From NCBI GenBank assembly GCA_021779635.1, contig JAJYAH010000505.1, positions 1-5,669 on the forward strand: a stretch of 5,669 nucleotides of DNA. Reading direction: 5' to 3'. This DNA is from Pseudomonadota bacterium (GTDB lineage: Bacteria; Pseudomonadota; Alphaproteobacteria; Rhizobiales; Xanthobacteraceae). Both the position numbers and the translations under genes were made by a program. The notes beneath the pieces are model-generated. The model was given only the letters and a program-made list of their open reading frames with translations. It made no database searches and had not been told where the DNA came from. Shown here piece by piece: positions 1 to 5,396 of this stretch (position 1 is the first letter of the stretch; each line of letters begins with the position of its first letter).

Positions 1-59
1 GAACCTGGTCCATCATGAATCAGGGTCCCCCACTTCGTTTCCACGACAGGAGATCGCCG

Positions 60-848
60 ATGAAATCTCGAACCGCGGCCATCGCGTTACTTTCGCTGAT
101 GGCGATGCCATCGGTTCGCGCAGAGGAGATCACCACCATGACCGGATCAAAGCCGATGCCAACGTACGAGGATGTGCGGAAGGTCGCTCCGCCGCTGGAG
201 GCCTACACGCAAAACCTCCTGCTCGGCGAGGTCTGGAAACGGCCCGGCCTTGCCCCGCGCGACCGCAGCATCGTGACGCTGGCGGCCCTGATCGCGCGCA
301 ATCAGACCATCGAAATGCCGTATCATCTCAATCTTGCGCTCGATAATGGCGTCAGGCCGCGCGAGATTTCGGAAATCATTACACACCTCGCCTTTTACGC
401 CGGCTGGGCCAATGCGATGGCGGCGGTTGCTGTCGCCAGAGATGTCTTCGCGGCGCGTCACATCGGCGCGGATCAGCTTCCTGCCGCTTCACCGGCGCTG
501 CTGCCGCTCAATGAGGCCGCCGAGGCCCAGCGTGCGACGCGCGTCCAGGAACAATTCGGCGCATCCTTTCCGGGGGTCGTGCAGTACACGACCGACGTGC
601 TGTTCCGCGATCTATGGCTGCGCCCGGACCTTGCGCCAAGAGACCGCAGTTTGGTCACGGTCAGTGCACTGATCGCCTCGGGACAGGTCGCGCAGATTCC
701 GTATCACCTCAACAGGGCGATGGACAACGGGCTCACGCAGACCGAGGCGGCCGAAGTGATGACCCATCTCGCGTTTTATGCCGGCTGGCCGAATGTCTTC
801 TCGGCGCTTCCGGTCGCAAAGGATGTTTTCGATAAGCGCGCCCACTAG
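60..848 (+). CDS. Exported tandem carboxymuconolactone decarboxylase (CMD) family protein
   Basis: The protein has 262 residues and starts at the ATG at 60, chosen because AGGAG lies at 48-52, 7 bases upstream, and because this start gives a clean signal peptide; an in-frame ATG at 15 would bury it. The signal peptide covers residues 1-21 (basic start, hydrophobic core, SVRA before EE), so the product is probably periplasmic. Two CMD repeats follow, at about 44-133 and 171-260. Each contains LAPRDRS, then PYHLN..(L/M)DNG, then THLAFYAGW. The relatives are PcaC-type gamma-carboxymuconolactone decarboxylases and the broader CMD/AhpD superfamily. The protein has no cysteine at all, so AhpD-like CxxC peroxidase chemistry is excluded. 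It is the first gene of a probable operon with an SDR and an ABM protein. The fold assignment is secure; the reaction is unknown, and a true PcaC role is unlikely for an exported protein without other pca genes nearby. Confidence 0.9.
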   Translation: MKSRTAAIALLSLMAMPSVRAEEITTMTGSKPMPTYEDVRKVAPPLEAYTQNLLLGEVWKRPGLAPRDRSIVTLAALIARNQTIEMPYHLNLALDNGVRPREISEIITHLAFYAGWANAMAAVAVARDVFAARHIGADQLPAASPALLPLNEAAEAQRATRVQEQFGASFPGVVQYTTDVLFRDLWLRPDLAPRDRSLVTVSALIASGQVAQIPYHLNRAMDNGLTQTEAAEVMTHLAFYAGWPNVFSALPVAKDVFDKRAH

Positions 849-879
849 CAAAGCCGGCGGATCGAGTGAGGAACCCGAC

Positions 880-1641
880 ATGAACATATCGTTTGAAAAC
901 AAGGTTGCCCTCGTTACGGGAGCAGGATCCGGGCTAGGTCTTGCGACGGCGAAGGCCTTTGCGCAATCGGGCGCTTCGGTGGTCCTCGCCGACCTGAACG
1001 AGAAGGCGGTGCGATCTGCCGCCGAGCAACTGTCTGCCCAGGGGCACAAGGCTCTGGCTCTCCGGTGCGATGTTGCTGATGACGCCGAGGTTGAAGCGAT
1101 GGTTGAGCGGACCGTCGCTGCTTTCGGGCAGCTTGATGCCGCCTACAACAATGCCGGCGTGCAGAATGTGATTGCGGAAGCCGCCGATGCTTCCCGGGAG
1201 GATTTCGACCGCGTGATCTCGGTCAATCTTCGCGGTGTATGGAGCTGCATGAAGTTCGAGTTGCGCCAGATGCTCAAGCAGGGAAGTGGCGCTATCGTCA
1301 ACTGCTCTTCGATCGGCGGATTGGTTGGCGGCGCCAGGCGCGGAACATACCAGGCCTCCAAGCACGGCGTGCTCGGACTCACCAAGAGTGCGGCACTGGA
1401 AAATGCCGCAAGGGGCATTCGCATCAATGCCGTCTGTCCGGGCATCATCCATACGTCGATGCTCGACCAGATGATGGAAACCCAAAGTGACGCCCTCAAC
1501 GCGATGTTGCAGGATGTGCCGATCGGCCGGCTTGGCCGCCCCGAGGAGATTGCAAATGCGGTGCTCTGGCTTTGCAGCTCCGCCGCAAGTTTCATGATCG
1601 GTCACGCCCTCACGGTGGATGGCGGGTATACCATACGTTGA
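880..1641 (+). CDS. Classical short-chain dehydrogenase/reductase (SDR), probably NAD(H)-dependent
   Basis: This is a 253-residue cytoplasmic oxidoreductase of the usual classical-SDR length. The ATG at 880 has GAGGA at 868-872 with a 7-base spacer; in-frame starts further upstream lie inside the preceding gene and would add about 34 non-family residues. The visible Rossmann motifs are TGAGSGLG (13-20), Asp38 at the end of the second strand (family rule: favours NAD over NADP), CDV (63-65) and NNAG (90-93). The catalytic set is complete: Asn116, Ser144, Tyr157 and Lys161 (YQASK). The C-terminal PGIIHTSM and LTVDGGY motifs are also typical. It has no signal peptide, unlike its two operon neighbours. 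It lies 31 bases after the CMD gene and 33 before the ABM gene. The substrate is unknown; such enzymes oxidise or reduce secondary alcohols and ketones. Confidence 0.95.
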   Translation: MNISFENKVALVTGAGSGLGLATAKAFAQSGASVVLADLNEKAVRSAAEQLSAQGHKALALRCDVADDAEVEAMVERTVAAFGQLDAAYNNAGVQNVIAEAADASREDFDRVISVNLRGVWSCMKFELRQMLKQGSGAIVNCSSIGGLVGGARRGTYQASKHGVLGLTKSAALENAARGIRINAVCPGIIHTSMLDQMMETQSDALNAMLQDVPIGRLGRPEEIANAVLWLCSSAASFMIGHALTVDGGYTIR

Positions 1642-1674
1642 AGCCGGCGTTCGCGCCTCACTCGGGAGGCCCTT

Positions 1675-2064
1675 ATGAACATCACACAGCTTATTCTGAG
1701 TGCATCCGTGCTGGCGGCATCCGTTCCCGCAGCCGCGGTTGCCGATGACATGCAACGGCTATACGTGCAGCAAGCGGAAATCGAGATCGATCCCGCGCAA
1801 CTGGAAGACTATAAAGCCGCGGTTGCCGAACAGATCGAAGCCGCCACTCGCATCGAGCCGGGTGTCTTGGCGCTCTACGCCGTTTCCGAAAAAGATGATC
1901 CCGCGCGCGTCAGGGTGTTCGAAATCTACCGGGATGTGGATGCGTACCGGTCGCACCTCGAAACCGCGCATTTCAGGAAATACAAGGCAGCGACGGAGAA
2001 AATGGTCAAGTCGCTCAGGCTTGTGCAGACGACGCCGATTATGCTTGGCGCCAAGGCAAGGTGA
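1675..2064 (+). CDS. Exported antibiotic biosynthesis monooxygenase (ABM/YgiN-like) domain protein
   Basis: The protein has 129 residues. GGGAGG at 1664-1669, 5 bases before the ATG, fixes the start. Residues 1-23 form a signal peptide (hydrophobic LILSASVLAASV, then AAAVA before DD). The remainder, about 30-118, is a single ABM ferredoxin-like domain: a first strand YVQQAEIEI, a helix from about 41 to 58, EPGVLALYA (61-69), the strand VRVFEIYRD (79-87), then AYRSHLETAHFRKY (90-103). The last block is characteristic of the YgiN quinol-monooxygenase-like group. Family members are cofactor-free dimers that oxidise quinols or polyphenols, or dispose of reactive carbonyl compounds; the substrate here cannot be read. 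Periplasmic location is an inference from the leader. It is the last gene of the forward operon and ends 27 bases before the convergent lysR gene. Confidence 0.88.
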   Translation: MNITQLILSASVLAASVPAAAVADDMQRLYVQQAEIEIDPAQLEDYKAAVAEQIEAATRIEPGVLALYAVSEKDDPARVRVFEIYRDVDAYRSHLETAHFRKYKAATEKMVKSLRLVQTTPIMLGAKAR

Positions 2065-2091
2065 TGGAGGTTTCAAACGCCGCCCGGTCGC

Positions 2092-2985
2092 TCAGTTGCG
2101 GTGGCGCAGCGCCTCGACCAGCAGCGCAAAAGCTGCGGAGGGTTGCCGCCGGCTGGGGTAATAGAGGTGGTAGCCCGGATACGGAGGGCACCAGTCTTCA
2201 AGCACCCGCTTGAGGCGGCCCTTGTTGATGTGCGGCTGCACAAGGCCCTCCGGCAGATAGGTCAGGCCCAGACCAGCGAGCGCCGCATGGAGCATCTGGC
2301 TCGTCGTGTTGAAGAACAGTTGGCCTTCGACCCGCACCTTGAGCTGGCGCGAGCTCTTTTCGAACTCCCAGGCGTACAATCCGCCATGGGTGGGCAGGCG
2401 CAGATTGATGCAGTTGTGCTCGACCAAATCCTGCGGCTTCTGCGGTTCCGACCGGTTTCGGAAATAGGACGGTGCCCCGACGACCGCCATGCGTGCGTCG
2501 GGCCCGATGCGCACGGCAATCATGTCCTCTGCCACCTGCTCGCCATCCCGCACGCCGGCATCGAAACGCTGAGCGACGATATCCGTCAGGCCGTAGTCGC
2601 TAACGATCTCGACCTTGATGTCCGGATATTCACGTAAAAGCCTGGCAAGCTTCGGCAGCAGGACGGCATTGGTGGCATATTCAGTAGCCGTGATGCGGAT
2701 GGTGCCGGTGGGCTTCTCCCGAAGCTCGCTCAAGGCGGTGAGTTCGGCCTCGATTTCCTCAAGCCGCGGACCTACATGACGCAACAGGCGTTCGCCGGCC
2801 GCTGTCGGCGAGACGCTGCGGGTGGTGCGCGTCAAGAGGCGCAGCTTCAGACGCGCTTCAAGCTCCTTGATGGTGTAGCTGAGCGCGGACTGTGAAACAC
2901 CAAGCTTGGCAGCCGCTTTGGTAAAACTGCCCTCGCGGGCGACGATCAGAAAGGCCGAGAGGTCGTCGAGGTTTCCGCGCTGCAT
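2092..2985 (-). CDS. LysR-type transcriptional regulator
   Basis: The regulator has 297 residues, the standard family length. The N-terminal winged helix-turn-helix covers about residues 6-65 and contains FLIVAREGSFTKAAAKLGVS and SQSALSYTIKELEARL, followed by RLLTRTTRSVSPTAAGERLL. A linker helix runs from about 70 to 90. The periplasmic-binding-protein-like effector domain runs from about 92 to the end. The RTTRSVSPT pattern is typical of the large PgrR/YcjZ-like and DsdC-like proteobacterial subgroup. The start is the ATG whose complement lies at 2983-2985; the ribosome site is weak. It diverges from the cupin gene and converges with the CMD-SDR-ABM operon, so it probably regulates the cupin gene and perhaps the operon. 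A -10 box and two dyads lie just upstream. The effector is unknown. Confidence 0.95.
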   Translation of the reverse strand: MQRGNLDDLSAFLIVAREGSFTKAAAKLGVSQSALSYTIKELEARLKLRLLTRTTRSVSPTAAGERLLRHVGPRLEEIEAELTALSELREKPTGTIRITATEYATNAVLLPKLARLLREYPDIKVEIVSDYGLTDIVAQRFDAGVRDGEQVAEDMIAVRIGPDARMAVVGAPSYFRNRSEPQKPQDLVEHNCINLRLPTHGGLYAWEFEKSSRQLKVRVEGQLFFNTTSQMLHAALAGLGLTYLPEGLVQPHINKGRLKRVLEDWCPPYPGYHLYYPSRRQPSAAFALLVEALRHRN

Positions 2986-3004
2986 TTATCGATCCAATTG
3001 ATAA
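2986..3004. promoter_or_regulatory. Candidate LysR-type box (ATC-N9-GAT)
   Basis: TTATCGATCCAATTGATAA is a 19-base dyad of two 8-base arms with one mismatch around a 3-base centre. It contains ATC-N9-GAT and hence T-N11-A, the form typical of LysR-family operators such as nod-box half sites. It lies directly against the lysR start codon, inside the predicted lysR leader, which suggests autoregulation. The match is visible; binding is inferred. Confidence 0.5.
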
Positions 3005-3014
3005 GTCCATGTCG

Positions 3015-3020
3015 ATTATA
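3015..3020 (-). promoter_or_regulatory. Candidate -10 box of the lysR promoter
   Basis: The minus strand reads TATAAT, a perfect consensus -10 box, inside an otherwise GC-rich stretch. It would place the transcript start near 3008 and leave a leader of about 22 bases before lysR. No good -35 hexamer lies 16-18 bases upstream (the minus strand reads GTGCGG there), so the promoter may be weak or need an activator. The box overlaps the adjacent dyad. Confidence 0.45.
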
Positions 3021-3041
3021 GCGGCTAGGCGCTATAGCCGC
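3017..3041. promoter_or_regulatory. Overlapping dyads in the lysR-cupin divergent region
   Basis: Two inverted repeats interlock here. TATAGCG (3017-3023) pairs with CGCTATA (3030-3036) across 6 bases. GCGGCTA (3021-3027) pairs with TAGCCGC (3035-3041) across 7 bases. Both are perfect. They overlap the lysR -10 box and sit 38 or more bases upstream of the cupin start, which suits a regulator-binding site for the divergent pair. Function is inferred from position only. Confidence 0.45.
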
Positions 3042-3078
3042 ACGCGCTAAATCTGGAACAGTCAACGGAGTTCGACAG

Positions 3079-3642
3079 ATGGGATCGTTCCGGCGGTGTG
3101 GACGCGGCGCGACGGCAGCGCAGCGCATGGTGACGCGAAGGAGCGTGCTCGCAGGCACAGGCGGATTGGCTATGCTGGCAACCGCGCGTCCGGGTTTTGC
3201 GGGGGCCGCGGCCGAGAATGACGTAACCGGGAAAAGGAATGGAACAATGGATATCAAACGCAATGGCTCACGGCCTTCGGGCAAAGGCCCGGAGGCCTGG
3301 TTTACCGGCACGGTTCGGGTCGACCCGATGTTCGCGGTGGGCGACCCGGCTCGCATCAGCGGTGGTCACGTCACCTTCGAGCCCGGTGCCCGCACCATGT
3401 GGCACACCCATCCGCTCGGTCAAACCCTGATTGTCACGTCCGGCCTGGGCTGGGCGCAATGCGAGCGCGGGCCGATCGAGGAAATCCGTCCCGGAGATGT
3501 CATCTGGTTTCCGCCCGGCGAGAAGCACTGGCACGGCGCGACAGCAACGACCGCGATGACGCATATTGCCATTACGGAAGCGCTCAACGGCAAGAACGTC
3601 GACTGGATGGAAAAGGTCAGCGACGAGCAATACCGCCGCTGA
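3079..3642 (+). CDS. Tat-leader cupin protein, manganese-cupin/hydroxynitrile-lyase-like
   Basis: The long form has 187 residues. GGAG at 3067-3070, 8 bases upstream, supports the ATG at 3079; an ATG at 3127 (residue 17) is possible but has a poorer ribosome site. Residues 17-45 read as a twin-arginine leader: TRRSVLAG (19-26), a hydrophobic stretch to about 36, then an Ala-rich cleavage region near 41-45. From Met57 onward the protein is a complete small cupin of 131 residues. Motif 1 has WHTHPLGQ, with His109, His111 and Gln115 as metal ligands; motif 2 has PPGEKHWHG with His150. Counted from Met57 these are 53, 55, 59 and 94, the ligand positions I remember for the Mn-dependent (R)-hydroxynitrile lyase of Granulicella tundricola. 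His152 and His162 also align with its pocket. Many homologues are annotated only as cupins, so lyase activity is not established. The gene diverges from lysR. Confidence 0.9.
   Translation: MGSFRRCGRGATAAQRMVTRRSVLAGTGGLAMLATARPGFAGAAAENDVTGKRNGTMDIKRNGSRPSGKGPEAWFTGTVRVDPMFAVGDPARISGGHVTFEPGARTMWHTHPLGQTLIVTSGLGWAQCERGPIEEIRPGDVIWFPPGEKHWHGATATTAMTHIAITEALNGKNVDWMEKVSDEQYRR
3234..3249 (+). promoter_or_regulatory. Internal ribosome site and start codon within the cupin gene
   Basis: AAGGAA at 3234-3239 lies 7 bases before an in-frame ATG at 3247, which is Met57 of the long form. Starting there gives MDIKRNGS..., the usual N-terminus of the cytoplasmic 131-residue cupins in this family. This site is at least as good as the one at 3079, so a leaderless cytoplasmic form may be made as well. 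It could also be a relic of the ancestral start. Confidence 0.5.
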
Positions 3643-3659
3643 TGGCGGATGCGTCGCCC

Positions 3660-3678
3660 GCCGTGCGTCCGGCACGGC
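3660..3678 (+). terminator. Hairpin downstream of the cupin gene, possible terminator
   Basis: GCCGTGC (3660-3666) and GCACGGC (3672-3678) form a perfect 7-pair stem with a 5-base loop, 17 bases after the cupin stop. There is no T-run after it, so it is not a canonical intrinsic terminator; it may instead protect the 3' end of the mRNA or assist factor-dependent termination. Confidence 0.35.
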
Positions 3679-3868
3679 AAGGCCGGCGGTTGGGACTAAG
3701 TCGGAGGATCGCGAGAGTTCTCTGGTCGATATTCCGAACCAATTATGAGCCTGTTCACATGCGCTCGCCGGTGTGCGTGGCAATTATTCTTGCCATCCGC
3801 GCCATTGGTCTGTTTGCGAAAATGGATGCGCGGATCGGAATTCGACCAACCCGATTGGAAGGCATCAC

Positions 3869-4081
3869 ATGCAGAAGCCCTTCGCATATTCACCGATCAA
3901 CCCCAATGTCCCGGCATCATATATATCGTTGTGGGAATTGCCCGTCCTCGCACTGGTTGGAGCAGTCATGCTGTTCATGATCAGCTTCGCACTCGTCAAC
4001 CCGTCATCCGGAAGCGATCACGCCGCTAACGGACAGCTTTCCCTGGCCGGCGAGTTTTCAACGGGCATGCCACTGCCGTAG
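3869..4081 (+). CDS. Small single-span membrane protein, hypothetical
   Basis: This is a 70-residue frame that I do not recognise. The start at 3869 is chosen because GGAAGG at 3857-3862 stands 6 bases upstream, the best ribosome site in this stretch; reading further upstream adds an unconvincing Cys/His-rich tail. Residues 1-20 are polar with several prolines (SPINPNVP). Residues 21-43 form one strongly hydrophobic helix (LWELPVLALVGAVMLFMISF and onward). Residues 44-70 are a polar, glycine- and serine-containing tail. It has no signal cleavage motif and no catalytic motif. It stands alone: the cupin gene ends 226 bases upstream and the L,D-transpeptidase starts 372 bases downstream. The ribosome site together with the membrane span argues for a real gene; there is no homology support. 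Confidence 0.5.
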   Translation: MQKPFAYSPINPNVPASYISLWELPVLALVGAVMLFMISFALVNPSSGSDHAANGQLSLAGEFSTGMPLP

Positions 4082-4109
4082 TCAGCGCCGCGGGCGGATA
4101 GTCGCTAAC

Positions 4110-4123
4110 CCGCCGTACGGCGG
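4110..4123. repeat. Perfect 14-base palindrome
   Basis: CCGCCGTACGGCGG is its own reverse complement. It stands 29 bases after the stop of the 70-residue membrane protein gene and 22 bases before the larger hairpin repeat. It could be part of a terminator or a protein-binding site; there is no T-run after it. Confidence 0.45.
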
Positions 4124-4145
4124 TGACGACGTTGTGCCCCGACAT

Positions 4146-4184
4146 CATCCCGAGGAGCTTGCCAAGCAAGCGTCTCGACGGATG
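4146..4184. repeat. 39-base interspersed palindromic repeat
   Basis: The element folds as CATCC, CGAG, GA, GCTTGC, loop CAA, GCAAGC, GT, CTCG, AC, GGATG. The 6-pair inner, 4-pair middle and 5-pair outer stems are all perfect, interrupted by a G-T pair, one mismatch and a 2-base bulge. From memory, intergenic palindromes with the frame CATCC-GAG-GAGC...GCGTCTCG-GGATG are very abundant in Bradyrhizobium, Rhodopseudomonas and relatives. The structure is visible here; family membership is recall. Such REP-like units can stabilise mRNA ends or serve as landing sites. Confidence 0.65.
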
Positions 4185-4313
4185 GCCGCCGCACCGTTCC
4201 TCTACTTGGCTCGAAAGTGGTCTATGAGCACGATTGGCGGACAGCAGCGGTATCAAGGGCACGGTCACCGCAATCCTTTTTTGGCCTTGAAGTCCCGCGG
4301 CCCACGCTGTGAT

Positions 4314-4323
4314 GAATTAATTC
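4314..4323. repeat. AT-rich palindrome
   Basis: GAATTAATTC is a perfect 10-base palindrome in an AT-rich island 131 bases before the L,D-transpeptidase gene. It could lie in that gene's promoter region, but no aligned -35/-10 pair is clear. Confidence 0.25.
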
Positions 4324-4400
4324 TGCTTTCGACGAAACCATTTTAGTCCCCCGACGCAACCGTCCTGAAACCGTTGCCAGCTACTGGTTAGGTCAGGGAA

Positions 4401-4428
4401 AGCGCCGAAAAGGCGCACTCAGGGCGCT
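4401..4428 (+). promoter_or_regulatory. Alternative hairpins in the L,D-transpeptidase leader
   Basis: AGCGCC at 4401-4406 can pair either with GGCGC at 4412-4416 (using GCGCC at 4402-4406, loop GAAAA) or with GGCGCT at 4423-4428. The two pairings exclude each other and lie 15 or more bases upstream of the ribosome site at 4443-4448. Short stems like these are common by chance in GC-rich DNA. Confidence 0.2.
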
Positions 4429-4453
4429 CAAAACAGTCAGACAGGGGAATACG

Positions 4454-5134
4454 ATGTTCAATCTCGGTATTTCTGGAGCCGGCTTCCGCAGCACCGCAGT
4501 AGCTCTTGGCGCGATCGTTACCCTCACATTTTCCCACACGGCTGGCGCGGATCCGCTGCCGCCGTATCAGTTGGCCATGGCGTCGCCAGCACAAACCGCG
4601 CCCCGGGTGCAGGCTGCGCCCTCCCAGAATGGCGTCGTATCCCAACTGCCGGCACGCTTGCAGCGCCAGGTCGTTAGCTATGCGACCCGCGAAGCGCCAG
4701 GCACCATCATTATCGACACCCCCAACACCTATCTCTATCTGGTGTTGGGTCACGGACAGGCGGTGCGCTACGGCATTGGCGTCGGTCGCGACGGCTTTAC
4801 CTGGTCGGGCGTGCAGTCGATCACCAAGAAGTCGGAATGGCCCGATTGGACACCCCCGGCCGAGATGATCGCACGCCAGCCCTATCTGCCGCGCTATATG
4901 GCCGGCGGTCCCGGCAACCCGCTCGGTGCTCGGGCGATGTATCTCGGCGGTACCGTCTATCGCATTCACGGCACCAACGCTCCCGGCACGATCGGGACCC
5001 GTGTGTCATCCGGTTGCATCCGCCTCACCAACGAGGATGTTGCCGACCTCTATTCGCGGGTCAACGTCGGCACCAAGGTGGTCGTGCTTCCCATGGACCG
5101 CCGTGCCGATAGTTCGGCCGGCAGGCGGAGCTGA
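4454..5134 (+). CDS. L,D-transpeptidase (YkuD domain), exported
   Basis: The enzyme has 226 residues. AGGGGA at 4443-4448, 5 bases upstream, fixes the start. A signal peptide covers residues 1-32 (hydrophobic STAVALGAIVTLTF, then HTAGA before DP). A Pro/Ala/Gln-rich linker runs to about 66. The YkuD catalytic domain runs from about 83 to 213: it opens with TIIIDTPNTYLYLVLGHG and ends with the active-site block, His172-Gly-Thr and then SSGCIRL with the nucleophile Cys188 and Arg190. All key residues are present. Such enzymes form 3-3 cross-links in periplasmic peptidoglycan or attach proteins to it, which suits Hyphomicrobiales cell walls, known to be rich in L,D cross-links. There is no LysM or peptidoglycan-binding domain. 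A small membrane protein gene follows 11 bases later and is probably co-transcribed. Confidence 0.95.
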   Translation: MFNLGISGAGFRSTAVALGAIVTLTFSHTAGADPLPPYQLAMASPAQTAPRVQAAPSQNGVVSQLPARLQRQVVSYATREAPGTIIIDTPNTYLYLVLGHGQAVRYGIGVGRDGFTWSGVQSITKKSEWPDWTPPAEMIARQPYLPRYMAGGPGNPLGARAMYLGGTVYRIHGTNAPGTIGTRVSSGCIRLTNEDVADLYSRVNVGTKVVVLPMDRRADSSAGRRS

Positions 5135-5145
5135 GGGGGGCGACG

Positions 5146-5346
5146 ATGAATCATTCCTTTTACAGCGCCGACCGATCGACCCATCTCAAGATCGTGGTCG
5201 CGGCACTTGTGGCGGCCATCGCGGTATCCGGACTGGCGCTGTCATTCCGCGCCAACCCCGACCAGGGCTCCCAGCAGGCGGCACGCGTTATCAAAGCTGG
5301 AAAACCGGTGGCCATCACCAATTCGGATGCTTTGGTTATTCGCTAA
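5146..5346 (+). CDS. Small single-span membrane protein, conserved hypothetical
   Basis: The protein has 66 residues. GAGGGGGG at 5133-5140 overlaps the stop codon of the L,D-transpeptidase gene and stands 5 bases before the ATG, so the two are translationally close and very likely one transcript. Residues 1-13 are polar (YSADRSTH). Residues 14-34 form one membrane helix (LKIVVAALVAAIAVSGLALS). The tail is basic (RVIKAGKPVAITNSD) and is probably periplasmic. From memory, near-identical short proteins with an ADRSTHLKIVV core occur, often in several copies, in Bradyrhizobium genomes as hypothetical proteins; I know no function for them. The position suggests an envelope role beside the transpeptidase, which is inference only. 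Confidence 0.75.
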   Translation: MNHSFYSADRSTHLKIVVAALVAAIAVSGLALSFRANPDQGSQQAARVIKAGKPVAITNSDALVIR

Positions 5347-5396
5347 TCGGATAATGCAGCGATTGCCGACCTCAGTCCATCGCGGTGAGGGTGGAT

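Larger units (their letters stand above)
4082..4453. other. Gene-poor intergenic region with repeats, upstream of the L,D-transpeptidase
   Basis: These 372 bases hold no convincing gene. A 70-codon forward frame (4134-4346) and an 80-codon reverse frame (4026-4268) both run across the palindromic repeats and show no domain, signal or good ribosome site. The region contains a perfect 14-base palindrome, a 39-base imperfect hairpin, a T6 run at 4277-4282 and the leader of the L,D-transpeptidase gene. The promoter of that gene must lie in the right half, but I cannot identify clear -35 and -10 boxes. Confidence 0.6.

Noticed and set aside
934..1755. Long open frame of 273 codons on the minus strand.
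   Set aside because: It lies opposite the SDR gene, whose motifs are complete; the reverse product is His/Arg/Gly-rich with no domain, as expected from an antisense frame in GC-rich DNA.
2101..2637. Open frame of 178 codons on the plus strand.
   Set aside because: It is antisense to the well-supported LysR gene and has no recognisable domain or ribosome site.
60..3642. Beta-ketoadipate (pca) pathway cluster.
   Set aside because: Apart from CMD-family similarity there is no pcaB, pcaD, pcaH or pcaG gene, and the CMD protein is exported and duplicated, so a protocatechuate role is not supported.
3778..3795. Sigma-54 promoter: TGGCAA-N6-TTGCCA resembles -24/-12 elements.
   Set aside because: There are 11 bases between GG and GC, while sigma-54 requires 10. 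It is better read as a short 6-base-arm dyad, which may be chance.
4247..4282. Intrinsic terminator: GCGGT/ACCGC stem followed by T6.
   Set aside because: The stem is only 5 pairs with a 15-base loop, 5 bases separate it from the T run, and no gene on this strand ends nearby except the 70-residue protein 166 bases upstream.
4134..4346. Possible 70-residue gene on the plus strand.
   Set aside because: It runs through the 39-base hairpin repeat, has no good ribosome site and encodes no recognisable pattern.
4388..4969. Open frame of 193 codons on the minus strand.
   Set aside because: It is antisense to the L,D-transpeptidase, whose signal peptide and catalytic residues are intact.
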